Origin: Chlorobiaceae bacterium
Lineage (GTDB): Bacteria > Bacteroidota > Chlorobiia > Chlorobiales > Chlorobiaceae
NCBI GenBank assembly: GCA_013334335.1
Contig: JAAXXR010000002.1
Location: 19,126 to 83,125 of the forward strand
Direction of reading: 5' to 3'
Length of the DNA stretch: 64,000 bases
Positions 46,408-56,526 of the stretch are shown one piece after another; within the stretch, counting starts at the first letter, position 1; every line of letters starts with the position of its first letter. The notes under the pieces were generated by a model. It had not been told where the DNA came from, ran no database searches, and saw nothing but the letters and a program-made list of their open reading frames with translations. The position numbers and the translations under genes are program-made.

Positions 46408-48036
46408 TCAGGTCCTGAATTTGCGGTAATCGATGTCGAACTTCTTCATCCGCAGTCCCATGATCCTGTCGGACAGTCCAAGCTGTGCAGCAGCTCGTGA
46501 CATATTGCCCTTGGTACGTTTGAGCGCTTCGATGATCATTTCGTTTTCGATGGCGTCGAGTTTCTGCTGGAGGGAACCGGTGTAGGGGGTTCCGCTCGAC
46601 TCGGCCGTCTGGAGCGATGGCGGCAGATGGTAGCCGTGGATGACGTTGTCCTCGCTCAGGATGACCGCCCGTTCGATGCAGTTCTGAAGCTCCCTTACGT
46701 TGCCAGGCCAGTGGTAGCGAACGAGCATGTCGATGGCGGTTGTGGAGATGCGCCGTATTCCCTTGTGGTTCAGCGTGTTGAACTTTTCCACAAAGTAGTC
46801 GGCCAACAGCATGATGTCGGTTTTCCGCTCCCGGAGGGATGGCACGGTGATCGGGAAGATGTTCAGCCGGTAGTAGAGGTCTTCGCGGAACGCCCCCTCC
46901 CGTATCTGCTCCTCAAGGCTCCGGTTCGTGGCCGCAATGATTCGGACATCGGTTTTGATCGTTTTTGTGCCTCCCAGCCGCTCGAACTCCTTTTCCTGGA
47001 TGATCCTCAACAGTTTCGCCTGGACCGTCAGGCTCAGTTCACCTACCTCGTCCAGGAAGATCGAGCCTCCGTCGGCGAGCTCGAAGCGTCCCTGACGTTG
47101 GGATGCGGCTCCCGTGAAGGCTCCTCGTTCATGGCCGAACAGCTCGCTCTCGACAATGCTTTCAGGGAGGGCCGCGCAGTTGAACTTGATGAATGGCTTG
47201 CCGACCCTGAGGCTTTTGAAGTGTATGGCATTGGCCACGAGCTCCTTGCCGACCCCGCTTTCACCAAGGACGAGGGCCGTGGCGCTGGTGCGGGCAATCT
47301 TGTCGATCATCTTGAAAAGCGAGAGCATCGGCTTTGAATTGCCGATGATGTTTGCCGGCCGTTCGGTCTCGTCGATCTCCTCGTCGATCTCGTCTTCGCC
47401 AGCGCTCTGGGCCGGAATGTGGATGGTCGGAGCTGACGGACGCGGTGAGATCGACTTCTCTTCTGCGGCGAGCTGCTTGAGCCTTACCGCCTGCGAGATC
47501 ATGGCCCCGATGATGGAGAGCAGGTCGACGTAGTACTGGAGCGTATCTTTGCGGAGCTCCTCGGCTTTGCTTTTCCTGCCCGATCCGTTGTCGGCAGGCG
47601 CCGAGAGCCGCCGGTCGGCGCTCAGCGTGCCGATCACCTCGACTCCGGCCTTGATCGGCACGCAGATGAAGCAGAGTTCCTCCTTCTTTTCCTTCGATCT
47701 TGAACCGGTCCGGTCAAGGAATAGCGGCTCCTCGTTGATTCGTGGCACGATCGCCGGCTTGCCGCTTTTGACCACTTTGCCGATGATGCCTTCGCCGATC
47801 TTGTACCGGCCTCTCTGGCTCTCCGTTTCGGTCAGTCCGAATGATTCGTTGATGACGATTTCGCTGGTGTCCCTGTTCAGAATGGTAACCATGCCCCGAA
47901 GCATATTCATATGCTCCGACAGGATGAACAGCACGAGCCGGAGGACCTTGCTTATGTCCTCTTCGTTGTTGACCGTCCTGCTCACTTCCGCGAGAAGGCT
48001 GATGCTGCTTTGTTCCTGCTGATGTGATATGAGCAT
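46408..48036 (-). CDS. nifA: NifA-type sigma-54-dependent activator
   Basis: A 542-residue enhancer-binding protein with an N-terminal GAF domain (about 10-150), an AAA+ domain with Walker A GESGVGKE, the sigma-54 contact loop GAFTGA, Walker B GGSIFLDEVGEL and R-finger region, and a Fis-type HTH at the C-terminus (GNMSRAAAQLGLSDRIMGLR). This is the NifA/AnfA architecture. The interdomain Cys cluster of oxygen-sensitive NifA proteins is not apparent. Its gene starts 2 bp after nifV, so homocitrate synthase and activator are cotranscribed. It is the likely activator of the sigma-54 promoter at nifH. Confidence 0.88.
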   Translation of the reverse strand: MLISHQQEQSSISLLAEVSRTVNNEEDISKVLRLVLFILSEHMNMLRGMVTILNRDTSEIVINESFGLTETESQRGRYKIGEGIIGKVVKSGKPAIVPRINEEPLFLDRTGSRSKEKKEELCFICVPIKAGVEVIGTLSADRRLSAPADNGSGRKSKAEELRKDTLQYYVDLLSIIGAMISQAVRLKQLAAEEKSISPRPSAPTIHIPAQSAGEDEIDEEIDETERPANIIGNSKPMLSLFKMIDKIARTSATALVLGESGVGKELVANAIHFKSLRVGKPFIKFNCAALPESIVESELFGHERGAFTGAASQRQGRFELADGGSIFLDEVGELSLTVQAKLLRIIQEKEFERLGGTKTIKTDVRIIAATNRSLEEQIREGAFREDLYYRLNIFPITVPSLRERKTDIMLLADYFVEKFNTLNHKGIRRISTTAIDMLVRYHWPGNVRELQNCIERAVILSEDNVIHGYHLPPSLQTAESSGTPYTGSLQQKLDAIENEMIIEALKRTKGNMSRAAAQLGLSDRIMGLRMKKFDIDYRKFRT

Positions 48037-48038
48037 GA

Positions 48039-49211
48039 CTACAGGGGTAGGTTGATGCGTGTATTACGGTATCGCTGGTGTATCGCGTCGAGTTCTTCCG
48101 CGCGAAGCGCCCTCTTGTGCTGCTCTGCGGCGCTCCTGACCAGTTCGAGCACCTCGAGTGACTCTTCGCGTGAAAGGTCGATACCCTTTTTCTGGAAATG
48201 GTCCCTGATGGCCGCCGTACCTGAATGCTTGCCGATGACCATCTCGAAGTTTTTCCGGCCAACCCGGGAAGGGAGGAAGGGTTGATAGGAGAGCGGCTCG
48301 CGGAGCAGCGCGGCACAATGGATTCCCGACTCGTGCTGGAAAACGGCCCGCCCGACCACGGGCTTCTGTTCCTGGATCGGCCGTCCGGATGCAGCCGATA
48401 CCACGTCGCAGAGCTCGGCAAGTTTCGACGTGTCGATGCGGCAGCCGTGTTTGCCCGACATCGCGAGAGCGACGGCAAGCTCTTCCAGGGAGGCGTTGCC
48501 GGCCCGTTCTCCGAGTCCCGTCACGGAGACGCTCACCGCCTGGAATCCGGATTCAAGCGCCGTAAATGCGTTCGCCGTTCCCATGCCGAGGTCATTGTGG
48601 GCATGGAACTCCAGCGTTATCGCGGTCCGGGCCAGCAGTCTGTTCGCCATTTCCATGATCGAAAGCGGGGTCGAAATGCCTACGGTGTCGGCGATCCTGA
48701 CCCTGTCGGCTCCGGCGGCAACCGCATCGTCGACGAACTGTTCAAGGTGTTCCAATCCGGCTCTGGTGGCGTCCTGTCCGCCGACGCTGACGTAACTGAA
48801 CATCCCCCTGGCATGATTCACCAGATGGTGGAGCTGCTCCTGAACCCAGGCGTACTCCCTGTTCATGAGGTCAAGGTAGAGCGGTGAGAGTGGAAAGCTG
48901 ATATGAACGGCCTCAGTGCCGCATTTTGCGGCAAAATCGATGTCGTTCCGGTTGGCCCGTGACCAGGAGGTGAGCCTGACGGGGAGGTTCATGGCGGAGA
49001 TCTCGCTGATGACACTCCGTTCTGCGCTTCCTATGGCGGGGTATCCGACTTCGATCTCATCGACACCAGCGTCAGCGAGCAGCCGGGCGATATGTTTTTT
49101 TTCCGGTGGCCTGAATACCACGCCGGGGGCCTGCTCCCCATCCCGGAGGGTTGTGTCGATGATCCATGGCACCGGTATCGCCCCGGGCGTAGCGGTCACT
49201 CCTTCAGGCAT
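48039..49211 (-). CDS. nifV: Homocitrate synthase NifV
   Basis: About 390 residues from the ATG at 49211 (MPEGVTATPGAIPVPWIID); the track start at 49331 includes unlikely AT-rich upstream sequence. It is an HMGL-like/LeuA-family enzyme: DTTLRDGEQAPGVVF, SWSRANRNDIDFA, FHAHNDLGMGTANAFTALE, GLGERAGNASLEELA and QHESGIHCAALL. NifV condenses acetyl-CoA and 2-oxoglutarate to homocitrate, the organic ligand of FeMo-co. Isopropylmalate synthase is an alternative, but coupling to nifA favours NifV. Confidence 0.9.
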   Translation of the reverse strand: MPEGVTATPGAIPVPWIIDTTLRDGEQAPGVVFRPPEKKHIARLLADAGVDEIEVGYPAIGSAERSVISEISAMNLPVRLTSWSRANRNDIDFAAKCGTEAVHISFPLSPLYLDLMNREYAWVQEQLHHLVNHARGMFSYVSVGGQDATRAGLEHLEQFVDDAVAAGADRVRIADTVGISTPLSIMEMANRLLARTAITLEFHAHNDLGMGTANAFTALESGFQAVSVSVTGLGERAGNASLEELAVALAMSGKHGCRIDTSKLAELCDVVSAASGRPIQEQKPVVGRAVFQHESGIHCAALLREPLSYQPFLPSRVGRKNFEMVIGKHSGTAAIRDHFQKKGIDLSREESLEVLELVRSAAEQHKRALRAEELDAIHQRYRNTRINLPL

Positions 49212-49270
49212 GCGCAAACTGCGGTTTAAACCCCTTACACTACTTTTAATTAAGGTGAATATAAAAAAGT

Positions 49271-49287
49271 TCCTAAAAATATTAGGA
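49271..49287. promoter_or_regulatory. Small dyad upstream of nifV-nifA
   Basis: TCCTAA-AAATA-TTAGGA lies in an AT-rich leader about 60 bp before the nifV start. It could be an operator for the nifV-nifA operon. No sigma-54 element was found here. Confidence 0.3.
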
Positions 49288-49408
49288 TAAAAAAGGAGTG
49301 CGTTTGAGTAAATCAGACGAAAATGTAGCATGTCAGGCGGGAGTGCGGGATCAGGAGAGGGGCCCCGCTCCTGTTTCGCAGTGATGAAGTGCCGATCCCA
49401 TGGCGCTT

Positions 49409-49930
49409 TCAGGTTTCAGGTATGCCGATGAATGGCAGCTCCCGGAACCTTCCGGCCATGTCCAATCCGTAGCCGACGACAAAGAGGTCGGGAATGGTGA
49501 ATGCGGTGTAATCTGGCCTGACCGCTTTCTTTCTGGCCGAGGGCTTGTCAAGCAGGCAACAGCTTTTCAATGAGGCGGGATTGAGTTTCCGCAGCTCTTC
49601 GGTGATGCAGGCCAGCGTCAGGCCGGTGTCCACGATATCTTCCACCAGCAGTACGTTACGGCCTTCGATCGTGAGATCGTGGGTGAGCAGCACCGTGCCG
49701 GAAGAGGTGCAGTGGGAGCCGTAGCTCGATGCCCGGATGAACTCGATGCGGCAGGGAAGTCCGATATGACGAACCAGGTCGGCCGTGAAGATGAACGCTC
49801 CCTTCAGTACGCAAACGACCAGGAGTTCTCCATAGTCTGCAAGCTCTTCGGTGATGGTTCTGCCGAGTTCGCGGACCCGGTCGGCAATTTGCTCTGTCGA
49901 GATGAACTCCCTGAACTGTTCTTCGGGCAT
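49409..49930 (-). CDS. hpt: Hypoxanthine phosphoribosyltransferase
   Basis: A 173-residue type I phosphoribosyltransferase. The PRPP-binding loop is VLLVEDIVDTGLTLA, with LVVCVLKGAFIFTADLVRHI upstream and YTAIPDLFVVGYGLD-like base-recognition sequence (TIPDLFVVGYGLD) downstream. It salvages hypoxanthine and guanine. It is divergent from ackA. Confidence 0.93.
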   Translation of the reverse strand: MPEEQFREFISTEQIADRVRELGRTITEELADYGELLVVCVLKGAFIFTADLVRHIGLPCRIEFIRASSYGSHCTSSGTVLLTHDLTIEGRNVLLVEDIVDTGLTLACITEELRKLNPASLKSCCLLDKPSARKKAVRPDYTAFTIPDLFVVGYGLDMAGRFRELPFIGIPET

Positions 49931-50233
49931 GTTGCTTTTCTCTGAAACGGTGTCTCATTTCGGCGTTCATCTTCAAGGTACCTATTTTTTTCTGTATCCG
50001 AAATGCCATATACGACAATAAGTTAGCTGCCTGTTCCTTGTGGGTGCGGTTGATCGCTGCCGAAGCGCCGGTGGAGCGTACCGCAGATCGTACGATCACG
50101 GCTGAGCGATTGCAGGAACGTAACCGGTGGCGGCTGGGGTTAGTGTTCAATGTTGGGTACGTTTACCTGGCATGGACGGTTCACCACTTCTCCACTGGGT
50201 GCCATTTGTCGATTTCATGACCGAGGAACTTTC
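49931..50233. other. Divergent intergenic region hpt / ackA
   Basis: About 300 bp carrying the promoters of the divergent hpt and ackA genes. The short ORFs here are shadows. I see no tRNA, riboswitch or conserved site that I can support. Confidence 0.4.
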
Positions 50234-51421
50234 ATGAGGCCTGTGATCACTATTCTTGCCGTCAATACCGGCTCTTCGAGCATCAAGTTCTCCTTATACG
50301 AGAGCGGCGCTGCGGATGAACTGCTTCTTTCAGGTTCGCTGACCAGGATCGGCCTCAAGGACGGCCGCTTTTCGGTCAAGGATGCCGAAGGGCGTTTTAT
50401 CGATTGCCGGCGCATGGAGATCCCTGACCATGAGGCGGCGTGCAAGCAGGTTTTTTCGTGGTTTCTTGCCCACGGGCCAGGTTTGCCCGATGCCGTAGGC
50501 CACCGGATTGTCCATGGCGGCCCCCGCTACACCGCTGCCGAAAAGATATGCCCGGAACTCATCTCGTCGATTGCCGAACTCATTCCCTACGCCCCTGAGC
50601 ATCTCCCCCAGGCGCTGAATGCCATCAGGCATGCGGGCTGGGTCTATCCAGGCGTTTACCAGGTAGCCTGTTTCGATACCGCCTTTCATGCCACCATGCC
50701 TGCTCCGGCCCGTATCTATCCACTTCCCGAGCCCTTCCGGCGCGAAGGTGTCCGTCGTTACGGTTTCCACGGACTTTCCTACGAATATCTGCTCGCAGAG
50801 CTGGCTGCCGGTCGCGACCAGTTCGCCCGCAAGGGAAGGCTCATCCTTGCACACCTCGGCCACGGGGCCAGCATGGCGGCCGTGCGGGACGGCAGGAGCA
50901 TCGATACCACCATGGGGTTTTCTCCGGCGGGCGGGCTGGTTATGGGCACCCGGACCGGTGATCTTGATCCGGGTGTGATCCTCTATCTGATGCAGAACCG
51001 GGGTATGACCCCTGACGCCATCAGGGATCTGGTGAACCGGAAGTCCGGGATGCTTGGCGTGTCGGGGCTGAGCAACGACATGAAGGATCTTCTCGAAGCC
51101 GAAAAATCCAGTGAACCGGCCCACGCCGCAGTTGAGCTTTTCTGTTACCACGTACGCAAGCAGATCGGAGCCCTGGCGGCGGTGCTTGGCGGACTCGACC
51201 TGCTCGTCTTTACCGGAGGCATCGGAGAGCAGGCGTTCGACGTGCGTCGCCGAATCTGCTCGGGACTGGAGTTTCTCGGCATACGGATCGACGCCCTGAA
51301 AAACCGGGATAATCTTATGGTCATCTCGCAGGAGGGTTCCCCGGTGAGCGTCAAAGTCATGAAGAGCAACGAGGAACTGACGATCGTGCGCCAGACCAGG
51401 AAGGTTCTCGAAACGAGGTGA
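50234..51421 (+). CDS. ackA: Acetate kinase
   Basis: About 395 residues from the ATG at 50234 ([19 protein letters not shown]); the track start upstream adds a non-homologous extension. ASKHA-fold kinase: [64 protein letters not shown] and FTGGIGEQ are all family signatures. It converts acetyl phosphate and ADP to acetate and ATP. The phosphoketolase gene follows, so the acetyl phosphate comes from sugar phosphates. Confidence 0.95.
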   Translation: MRPVITILAVNTGSSSIKFSLYESGAADELLLSGSLTRIGLKDGRFSVKDAEGRFIDCRRMEIPDHEAACKQVFSWFLAHGPGLPDAVGHRIVHGGPRYTAAEKICPELISSIAELIPYAPEHLPQALNAIRHAGWVYPGVYQVACFDTAFHATMPAPARIYPLPEPFRREGVRRYGFHGLSYEYLLAELAAGRDQFARKGRLILAHLGHGASMAAVRDGRSIDTTMGFSPAGGLVMGTRTGDLDPGVILYLMQNRGMTPDAIRDLVNRKSGMLGVSGLSNDMKDLLEAEKSSEPAHAAVELFCYHVRKQIGALAAVLGGLDLLVFTGGIGEQAFDVRRRICSGLEFLGIRIDALKNRDNLMVISQEGSPVSVKVMKSNEELTIVRQTRKVLETR

Positions 51422-51473
51422 ACCTCACCGCGCGCTGCACGAAGTGTGCCCATCAAACGAAACAAACGATGCG

Positions 51474-53858
51474 ATGAAGAACATGCCAGAAGAGAATCTT
51501 CCACTCCTGCCACAGGAGCTCGAACTCATGCATGCATGGTGGCGTGCGGCCAATTACCTGTCGGTCGGCCAGATCTACCTGCTCGACAATCCCCTGCTCA
51601 AGGATCCGTTGACCGCAGAACAGGTCAAGCCCCGCCTGCTGGGCCACTGGGGTACGACGCCGGGACTGAACTTCATCTACGTGCACCTGAACCGCATCAT
51701 CCGGAAGCGGGACCTCGATATCGTCTATATCGCAGGACCTGGTCACGGAGGACCGGCGCTGGTCGCCAATGTCTGGCTCGAAGGGACCTACAGCGAGTTC
51801 TACCCCGACGTGTCGTTCGACGAAGCGGGCATCAGAAAGCTGTTCCGGCAATTCTCTTTCCCCGGAGGTATCCCGAGCCATGTCGCCCCCGAAACTCCAG
51901 GCTCGATCCACGAGGGCGGTGAACTCGGCTATGCGCTGTCGCATGCCTACGGTGCGGTGTTCGACAACCCCGGGCTGGTCACTGCGTGCGTGGTCGGAGA
52001 CGGGGAGGCGGAGACCGGTCCCCTGGCGACGGCCTGGCACAGCAACAAGTTTCTCAATCCGAAGCGCGACGGTGCGGTGCTGCCGATTCTGCATCTGAAC
52101 GGCTACAAGATCGCCAACCCGGCCGTGCTGGCCCGGATTCCGCGTGAGGAGCTGGAAAGCCTCATGACCGGTTACGGTTACCGGCCACACTTCGTCGAAG
52201 GGGATGAACCGGTCGCCATGCATCAGGCGATGGCCGCGACGCTTGATCGCTGCTTCGACGAGATTGCACAGATCCAGCAGCGTGCCCGCCAGCATGGAGT
52301 GGTTGAGCGGCCTCGCTGGCCGATGATCGTCTTGCGCTCGCCGAAGGGTTGGACCGGCCCGAAGGTGGTTGACGGCAAGCCGGCCGAGGGCACCTGGCGC
52401 TCGCACCAGGTGCCTTTCAGCGAGGTACGGCAGAATCCGGAGCACCTGAAGCTTCTGGAGTCCTGGATGAAGAGTTACCGGCCGGAGGAGCTCTTTTCAG
52501 CCGAAGGGGTGCTGCGGCCTGAGCTGCAGGAGCTGGCCCCGGAGGGGACGCGCCGAATGGGCGCCAACCCGCACGCCAACGGCGGGTTGCTGCTCAGGGA
52601 GCTTCGCCTGCCCGATTTCAGGGACTATGCGCTTGATGTGCCTTCGCCCGGAGCGGTTGAGGCGGAAGCTCCGAAGCCGATGGCCCGGTTTCTTCGCGAC
52701 ATCATGAAACTGAACGAAACGAGCGCCAACTTCAGGGTGTTCGGTCCTGATGAAACCGCCTCCAACCGGCTCGGCGAGCTGTTCGAGGAGACCGACCGGT
52801 GCTGGATGGCCAGTGGCCTGCCTGGCGACGAACATCTCTCTCCGGACGGCCGGGTGATGGAGATCCTGTCGGAACACACCTGCCAGGGGTGGCTCGAAGG
52901 ATACCTGCTGACCGGTCGGCACGGCTTTTTCTCCTGCTATGAAGCCTTCATCCACATCGTGGACTCGATGTTCAACCAGCATGCGAAGTGGTTGAAGGTC
53001 ACCGACAGCGAAATCCCCTGGCGGCGTCCGATCGCCTCGCTGAACTACTTCCTGACCTCGCACGTCTGGCGTCAGGATCATAATGGATTCTCCCATCAGG
53101 ATCCAGGGTTCATCGACCATGTCGTCAACAAGAAGGCCGAGGTGATCAGGGTTTACCTGCCACCGGATGCCAATACGCTGCTGACGGTCACGGACCACTG
53201 TCTGCGGTCGCGCAACTACATCAACGTGATCGTGGCAGGCAAGCAACCTGCGTGGCAGTGGCTGGACATGGAGTCGGCCGTTCGGCACTGCACGACCGGC
53301 ATCGGGATCTGGGAATGGGCATCGAACGACCGGGGGCATGGCGCTCCCGACGTGGTCATGGCCTGTGCCGGCGACGTGCCGACGCTGGAGACGCTTGCCG
53401 CGGTCAGCATCCTGCGTCGCATGGCGCCCGATATCAGGATCAGGGTGGTGAACGTGGTGGATCTCATGACCCTGCAACCGAAGGAGGAGCATCCGCACGG
53501 CCTGGCCGACCGCGAATTTGACGATCTGTTCACCACCGACAGGCCGGTCATTTTCGCCTATCACGGGTACCCCTGGCTCATCCATCGGCTGACCTACCGG
53601 CGGACAAACCATCGTAACCTGCATGTGCGGGGCTACAAGGAGGAGGGCACGACGACGACGCCCTTCGACATGGTCGTGATGAACGACCTGGACCGGTTTC
53701 ATCTGGTGGCCGATGTGGCTGACCGGGTACCGAAACTCACCGAGCGGGCGGCATATCTGAAACAGTTCGTCCGGGACCGGCTCATCGAGCACAAGGAGTA
53801 TATCAGGAGGTACGGCGAGGACATGCCGGAGATTCGCGACTGGCAATGGGAGTCGTGA
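51474..53858 (+). CDS. xfp: Xylulose-5-phosphate/fructose-6-phosphate phosphoketolase
   Basis: About 794 residues from the ATG at 51474 ([12 protein letters not shown]). TPP-dependent phosphoketolase: [63 protein letters not shown] and [13 protein letters not shown], with a C-terminal domain containing [12 protein letters not shown]. It cleaves xylulose-5-P or fructose-6-P with phosphate to acetyl phosphate and glyceraldehyde-3-P or erythrose-4-P. Placed 53 bp after ackA, it forms a carbohydrate-to-acetate ATP-yielding module. Confidence 0.96.
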   Translation: MKNMPEENLPLLPQELELMHAWWRAANYLSVGQIYLLDNPLLKDPLTAEQVKPRLLGHWGTTPGLNFIYVHLNRIIRKRDLDIVYIAGPGHGGPALVANVWLEGTYSEFYPDVSFDEAGIRKLFRQFSFPGGIPSHVAPETPGSIHEGGELGYALSHAYGAVFDNPGLVTACVVGDGEAETGPLATAWHSNKFLNPKRDGAVLPILHLNGYKIANPAVLARIPREELESLMTGYGYRPHFVEGDEPVAMHQAMAATLDRCFDEIAQIQQRARQHGVVERPRWPMIVLRSPKGWTGPKVVDGKPAEGTWRSHQVPFSEVRQNPEHLKLLESWMKSYRPEELFSAEGVLRPELQELAPEGTRRMGANPHANGGLLLRELRLPDFRDYALDVPSPGAVEAEAPKPMARFLRDIMKLNETSANFRVFGPDETASNRLGELFEETDRCWMASGLPGDEHLSPDGRVMEILSEHTCQGWLEGYLLTGRHGFFSCYEAFIHIVDSMFNQHAKWLKVTDSEIPWRRPIASLNYFLTSHVWRQDHNGFSHQDPGFIDHVVNKKAEVIRVYLPPDANTLLTVTDHCLRSRNYINVIVAGKQPAWQWLDMESAVRHCTTGIGIWEWASNDRGHGAPDVVMACAGDVPTLETLAAVSILRRMAPDIRIRVVNVVDLMTLQPKEEHPHGLADREFDDLFTTDRPVIFAYHGYPWLIHRLTYRRTNHRNLHVRGYKEEGTTTTPFDMVVMNDLDRFHLVADVADRVPKLTERAAYLKQFVRDRLIEHKEYIRRYGEDMPEIRDWQWES

Positions 53859-53953
53859 AAACTCTGATCCGGATTTTTCAGTGACTGTCGACCGGTTTCA
53901 GGGCGAAATCGGCCTCGAACGTTATTTTTGAAGTATCGCATTGCGTATGTTGC

Positions 53954-54238
53954 ATGAACACAGCGACCTGTTACCCTCAAGAGCACCCCATGGCCATTCC
54001 TGCCGCCACCCCGACTGCTACCTCGAAAGACGGGGGTGCGTTCGTTCCGGACGAGGTCATCGACCTGCTGTCGGTTCATGGGGCCTCCGCGGAGCGTTAT
54101 CGGCTGATGTCAACAGCTTCGAGCATCTCCAGGGAGTTCCACGGCAACGCGGCGGTGGCACATGCCCGGCCAGCGCTGACCATTGCGGTGTGCAGCGGTA
54201 ACTGTGTTTTCTGCTTGTTTGCCGAAGTTATCCCATGA
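53954..54238 (+). pseudogene. Truncated radical-SAM N-terminal remnant
   Basis: A 94-residue ORF ending in a stop shortly after the radical-SAM motif C-SGN-C-VF-C (CX3CX2C) in ALTIAVCSGNCVFCLFAE. The preceding segment (SAERYRLMSTASSISREFHGN) resembles the N-terminal helix of biotin-synthase-like radical-SAM enzymes (BioB/HydE/PylB group). The TIM-barrel is missing, so it cannot be a working enzyme. Its stop overlaps the corA ATG (ATGA). It may be a relic created by deletion, or a small peptide read ahead of corA. Confidence 0.5.
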
Positions 54239-55359
54239 AAAAGAAGAGACAGAAAATCGAGGGCCGGAAGCCTGTGGATGTTGCGCTGAAGAGCAGCGAA
54301 AAGGTTCTCAAAAGCCGCAACAAAACCGTCGGTCAGCAGGCAGGGTCGCTGATTCATATCGGCGAAAAGCTCATCGAGCGCCCGTTGATCACCGTGTATC
54401 TCTATGATGGGATGGGCGTCGAATCACGCACGCTCAAGGATCTTGGCGAGTGCCGCTCATTACGCCAGAGCGGCCGCGTGCTCTGGCTCAACATCGACGG
54501 CCTGCACGACACGTCGCTCATCGAGAAGGCCGGTGATATTTTCGGAATCGAGCCCCTCACGCTTGAGGATATCCTGCATACAGGGCAGCGACCCAAGGTC
54601 GAGGATTTCGATCGCTATCTCTATCTGGTGCTGCAGATGCTTGAGTTCAGCGGTGAGCCAGGGGGTATGTCACGAGAACAGCTGAGCATCGTCGTCGGGG
54701 AGGGGTTCGTGCTCACGTTCCAGGAAAAGAGCGGCGACATGTTCGACCCGTTGCGGCAGAGAATCGGTTCCGTACTCAGCAAGCCAAGGAAGCACGGCGC
54801 GGACTATCTCGTGTATGCACTCTGTGATGCCGTGGTTGACCACTACCTGTCGACTCTCGAAGAGATCGAGAACACCATCGACCGGCTCGAAGGTGAGCTC
54901 ATGGATAATTACAACAGTACGGTGTTCGGATCGATCTATACGCTCAAGCGTGAGCTGATCATCCTGCGCAAGTCGGTATGGCCGTTGCGGGAGGCCATTG
55001 GTCGCATCACCCGGGACGATTTTGCCGTGATCGGCGATGAAGTCGAACTGTACTTCCGGGATGTCTATGACCATGTCATCATGGTTATCGACACCATTGA
55101 GGTGTTCAGGGACATTGTCACCGGCATGCATGAAACATGGCTGGCGGCGGTCAACAACCGGATGAATGAAGTGATGAAATTCCTGACCATGATCGCGACC
55201 ATATTCATGCCACTCTCGTTCATCGCCGGCGTGTATGGGATGAACTTCCGCTATATGCCTGAACTTGCATGGCGATGGGGTTACTTCGCCGTGCTGGGCG
55301 TGATGGCGATAACCTTCACCGGGATCATCTGGTTTTACCGGTCGCGGAAGTGGTACTGA
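54235..55359 (+). CDS. corA: CorA-type magnesium/cobalt transporter
   Basis: A 374-residue protein: a long cytoplasmic N-terminal domain with a Lys/Arg-rich start, then two C-terminal transmembrane helices. The first helix ends with the diagnostic GMN motif in FIAGVYGMNFRYMPEL. Typical for a homopentameric Mg2+ channel. Its start overlaps the stop of the truncated radical-SAM ORF. Confidence 0.93.
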   Translation: MKKKRQKIEGRKPVDVALKSSEKVLKSRNKTVGQQAGSLIHIGEKLIERPLITVYLYDGMGVESRTLKDLGECRSLRQSGRVLWLNIDGLHDTSLIEKAGDIFGIEPLTLEDILHTGQRPKVEDFDRYLYLVLQMLEFSGEPGGMSREQLSIVVGEGFVLTFQEKSGDMFDPLRQRIGSVLSKPRKHGADYLVYALCDAVVDHYLSTLEEIENTIDRLEGELMDNYNSTVFGSIYTLKRELIILRKSVWPLREAIGRITRDDFAVIGDEVELYFRDVYDHVIMVIDTIEVFRDIVTGMHETWLAAVNNRMNEVMKFLTMIATIFMPLSFIAGVYGMNFRYMPELAWRWGYFAVLGVMAITFTGIIWFYRSRKWY

Positions 55360-55404
55360 ATGAGGCCAGGTGCGCTTCTGCACGCGCAGCCACGCGCAAC
55401 CCCT

Positions 55405-55869
55405 TCACTTCTTGCCTGAGGAGAGGAACCAGGTCAGGGCGGAAACGACCAGCGAGATGGCTGCGCCGATCCATATGATCTCCTGCTCACCGTGCCAGTT
55501 GACGACATGTCCAAGAAATACTACGGCCATGACGACGACGATGACGCCGATGAGTTTCTTTTTCAGGTCGTCGAGAGTATGGATGACGAGCCAGTCGGGA
55601 ACCGGGATCTTGTCGTCGATGAAGAGCTCGTAGAGGCCAAGCGCGATGATCTGGAAGACGGTGCCGAGCAGGAAAAGGTCGATGGTCTCGATAAAGCCGA
55701 GGGCAAGCATTTTAGCCGCTTTGCCGCTGAAATCTCCGGTCAGCAGGAGGTCGTTGATGAGGCGGAATACCGAGTAGCCGCCGAAAACCAGCATGCTTGT
55801 GCCGGCGATGAACGAGCCCGCTACGGCCAGGAGCAGGAGCCAGCGGGTGGAGGAGAAGAACGTATGCAT
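55405..55869 (-). CDS. YqhA-like (UPF0114) membrane protein
   Basis: A 154-residue protein with about four transmembrane helices. The pattern STRWLLLLAVAGSFIAGTSMLVFGG near the N-terminus and LGLYELFIDDKIP-type middle (IIALGLYELFI) matches the UPF0114/YqhA family, whose function is unknown. It converges on corA. Confidence 0.8.
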   Translation of the reverse strand: MHTFFSSTRWLLLLAVAGSFIAGTSMLVFGGYSVFRLINDLLLTGDFSGKAAKMLALGFIETIDLFLLGTVFQIIALGLYELFIDDKIPVPDWLVIHTLDDLKKKLIGVIVVVMAVVFLGHVVNWHGEQEIIWIGAAISLVVSALTWFLSSGKK

Positions 55870-56019
55870 GATGATGGGTCAAACGTGGGTGAAGCGCCGA
55901 ACACGGCTGAAGCCGCAGGTGAAGTTTTTCCTTAATGTAGCCAACGCGCAGAGATAACGGAAACGCTCCCTGCTGTGCCCGGGTCGAGGCGAACCCTTAC
56001 GGTTACGGGCGGGGGATGG

Positions 56020-56430
56020 ATGTTTAAAATCTACAACAGGATGAAGATGGGTGTTATGACGCGAAGCAGATTGATTTCCGTGGCCAAGGTGCTCCTTCTC
56101 GTTTCAGTGGGCTTCATCATGTACGAGGCGGTGGTGAGCCATCCGATCAACCCCCATGTGGAGGGTGGCGACAAGATTCTTCATTTTCTTGCCTTTTACG
56201 TGCTTGCAATGCTTGCCGATTTCTCTTTTCCCGATTCGCGATTCGGTATCACCAAGATGGCGATGCTTATGGGATTCGGGATGCTGATCGAGTACGAACA
56301 GTCCTTTATTCCCTGGCGGCGTTCTGATCTGATGGATCTTGTCGCGGACGCGGCGGGCATGTTCGCGTATCTGCTGACCATACCGATCCTGCTGCACATT
56401 CCCCTGCTGAAGCTCCGCTGGAACCGCTGA
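56020..56430 (+). CDS. VanZ-like small membrane protein
   Basis: About 136 residues using the ATG at 56020, preceded by GGGGGATGG. Later ATGs at 56041 or 56056 are also possible; the track start is a GTG at 55975. The GGDKILHFLAFYVLAMLADF segment and the later LIEYEQSFIPWRRSDLMDLVADAAG match the VanZ-like family (His and Asp/Glu residues between four helices). Function is unknown in most bacteria. Confidence 0.75.
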   Translation: MFKIYNRMKMGVMTRSRLISVAKVLLLVSVGFIMYEAVVSHPINPHVEGGDKILHFLAFYVLAMLADFSFPDSRFGITKMAMLMGFGMLIEYEQSFIPWRRSDLMDLVADAAGMFAYLLTIPILLHIPLLKLRWNR

Positions 56431-56526
56431 AAACCACGGATGCGATGACTCCCGGTGACCGGCGTTCGTGGCCCGGATGGCGCGGTTTTCGCGACGAGGT
56501 CACGAGCGGGGCCCACCCGTCACTGC

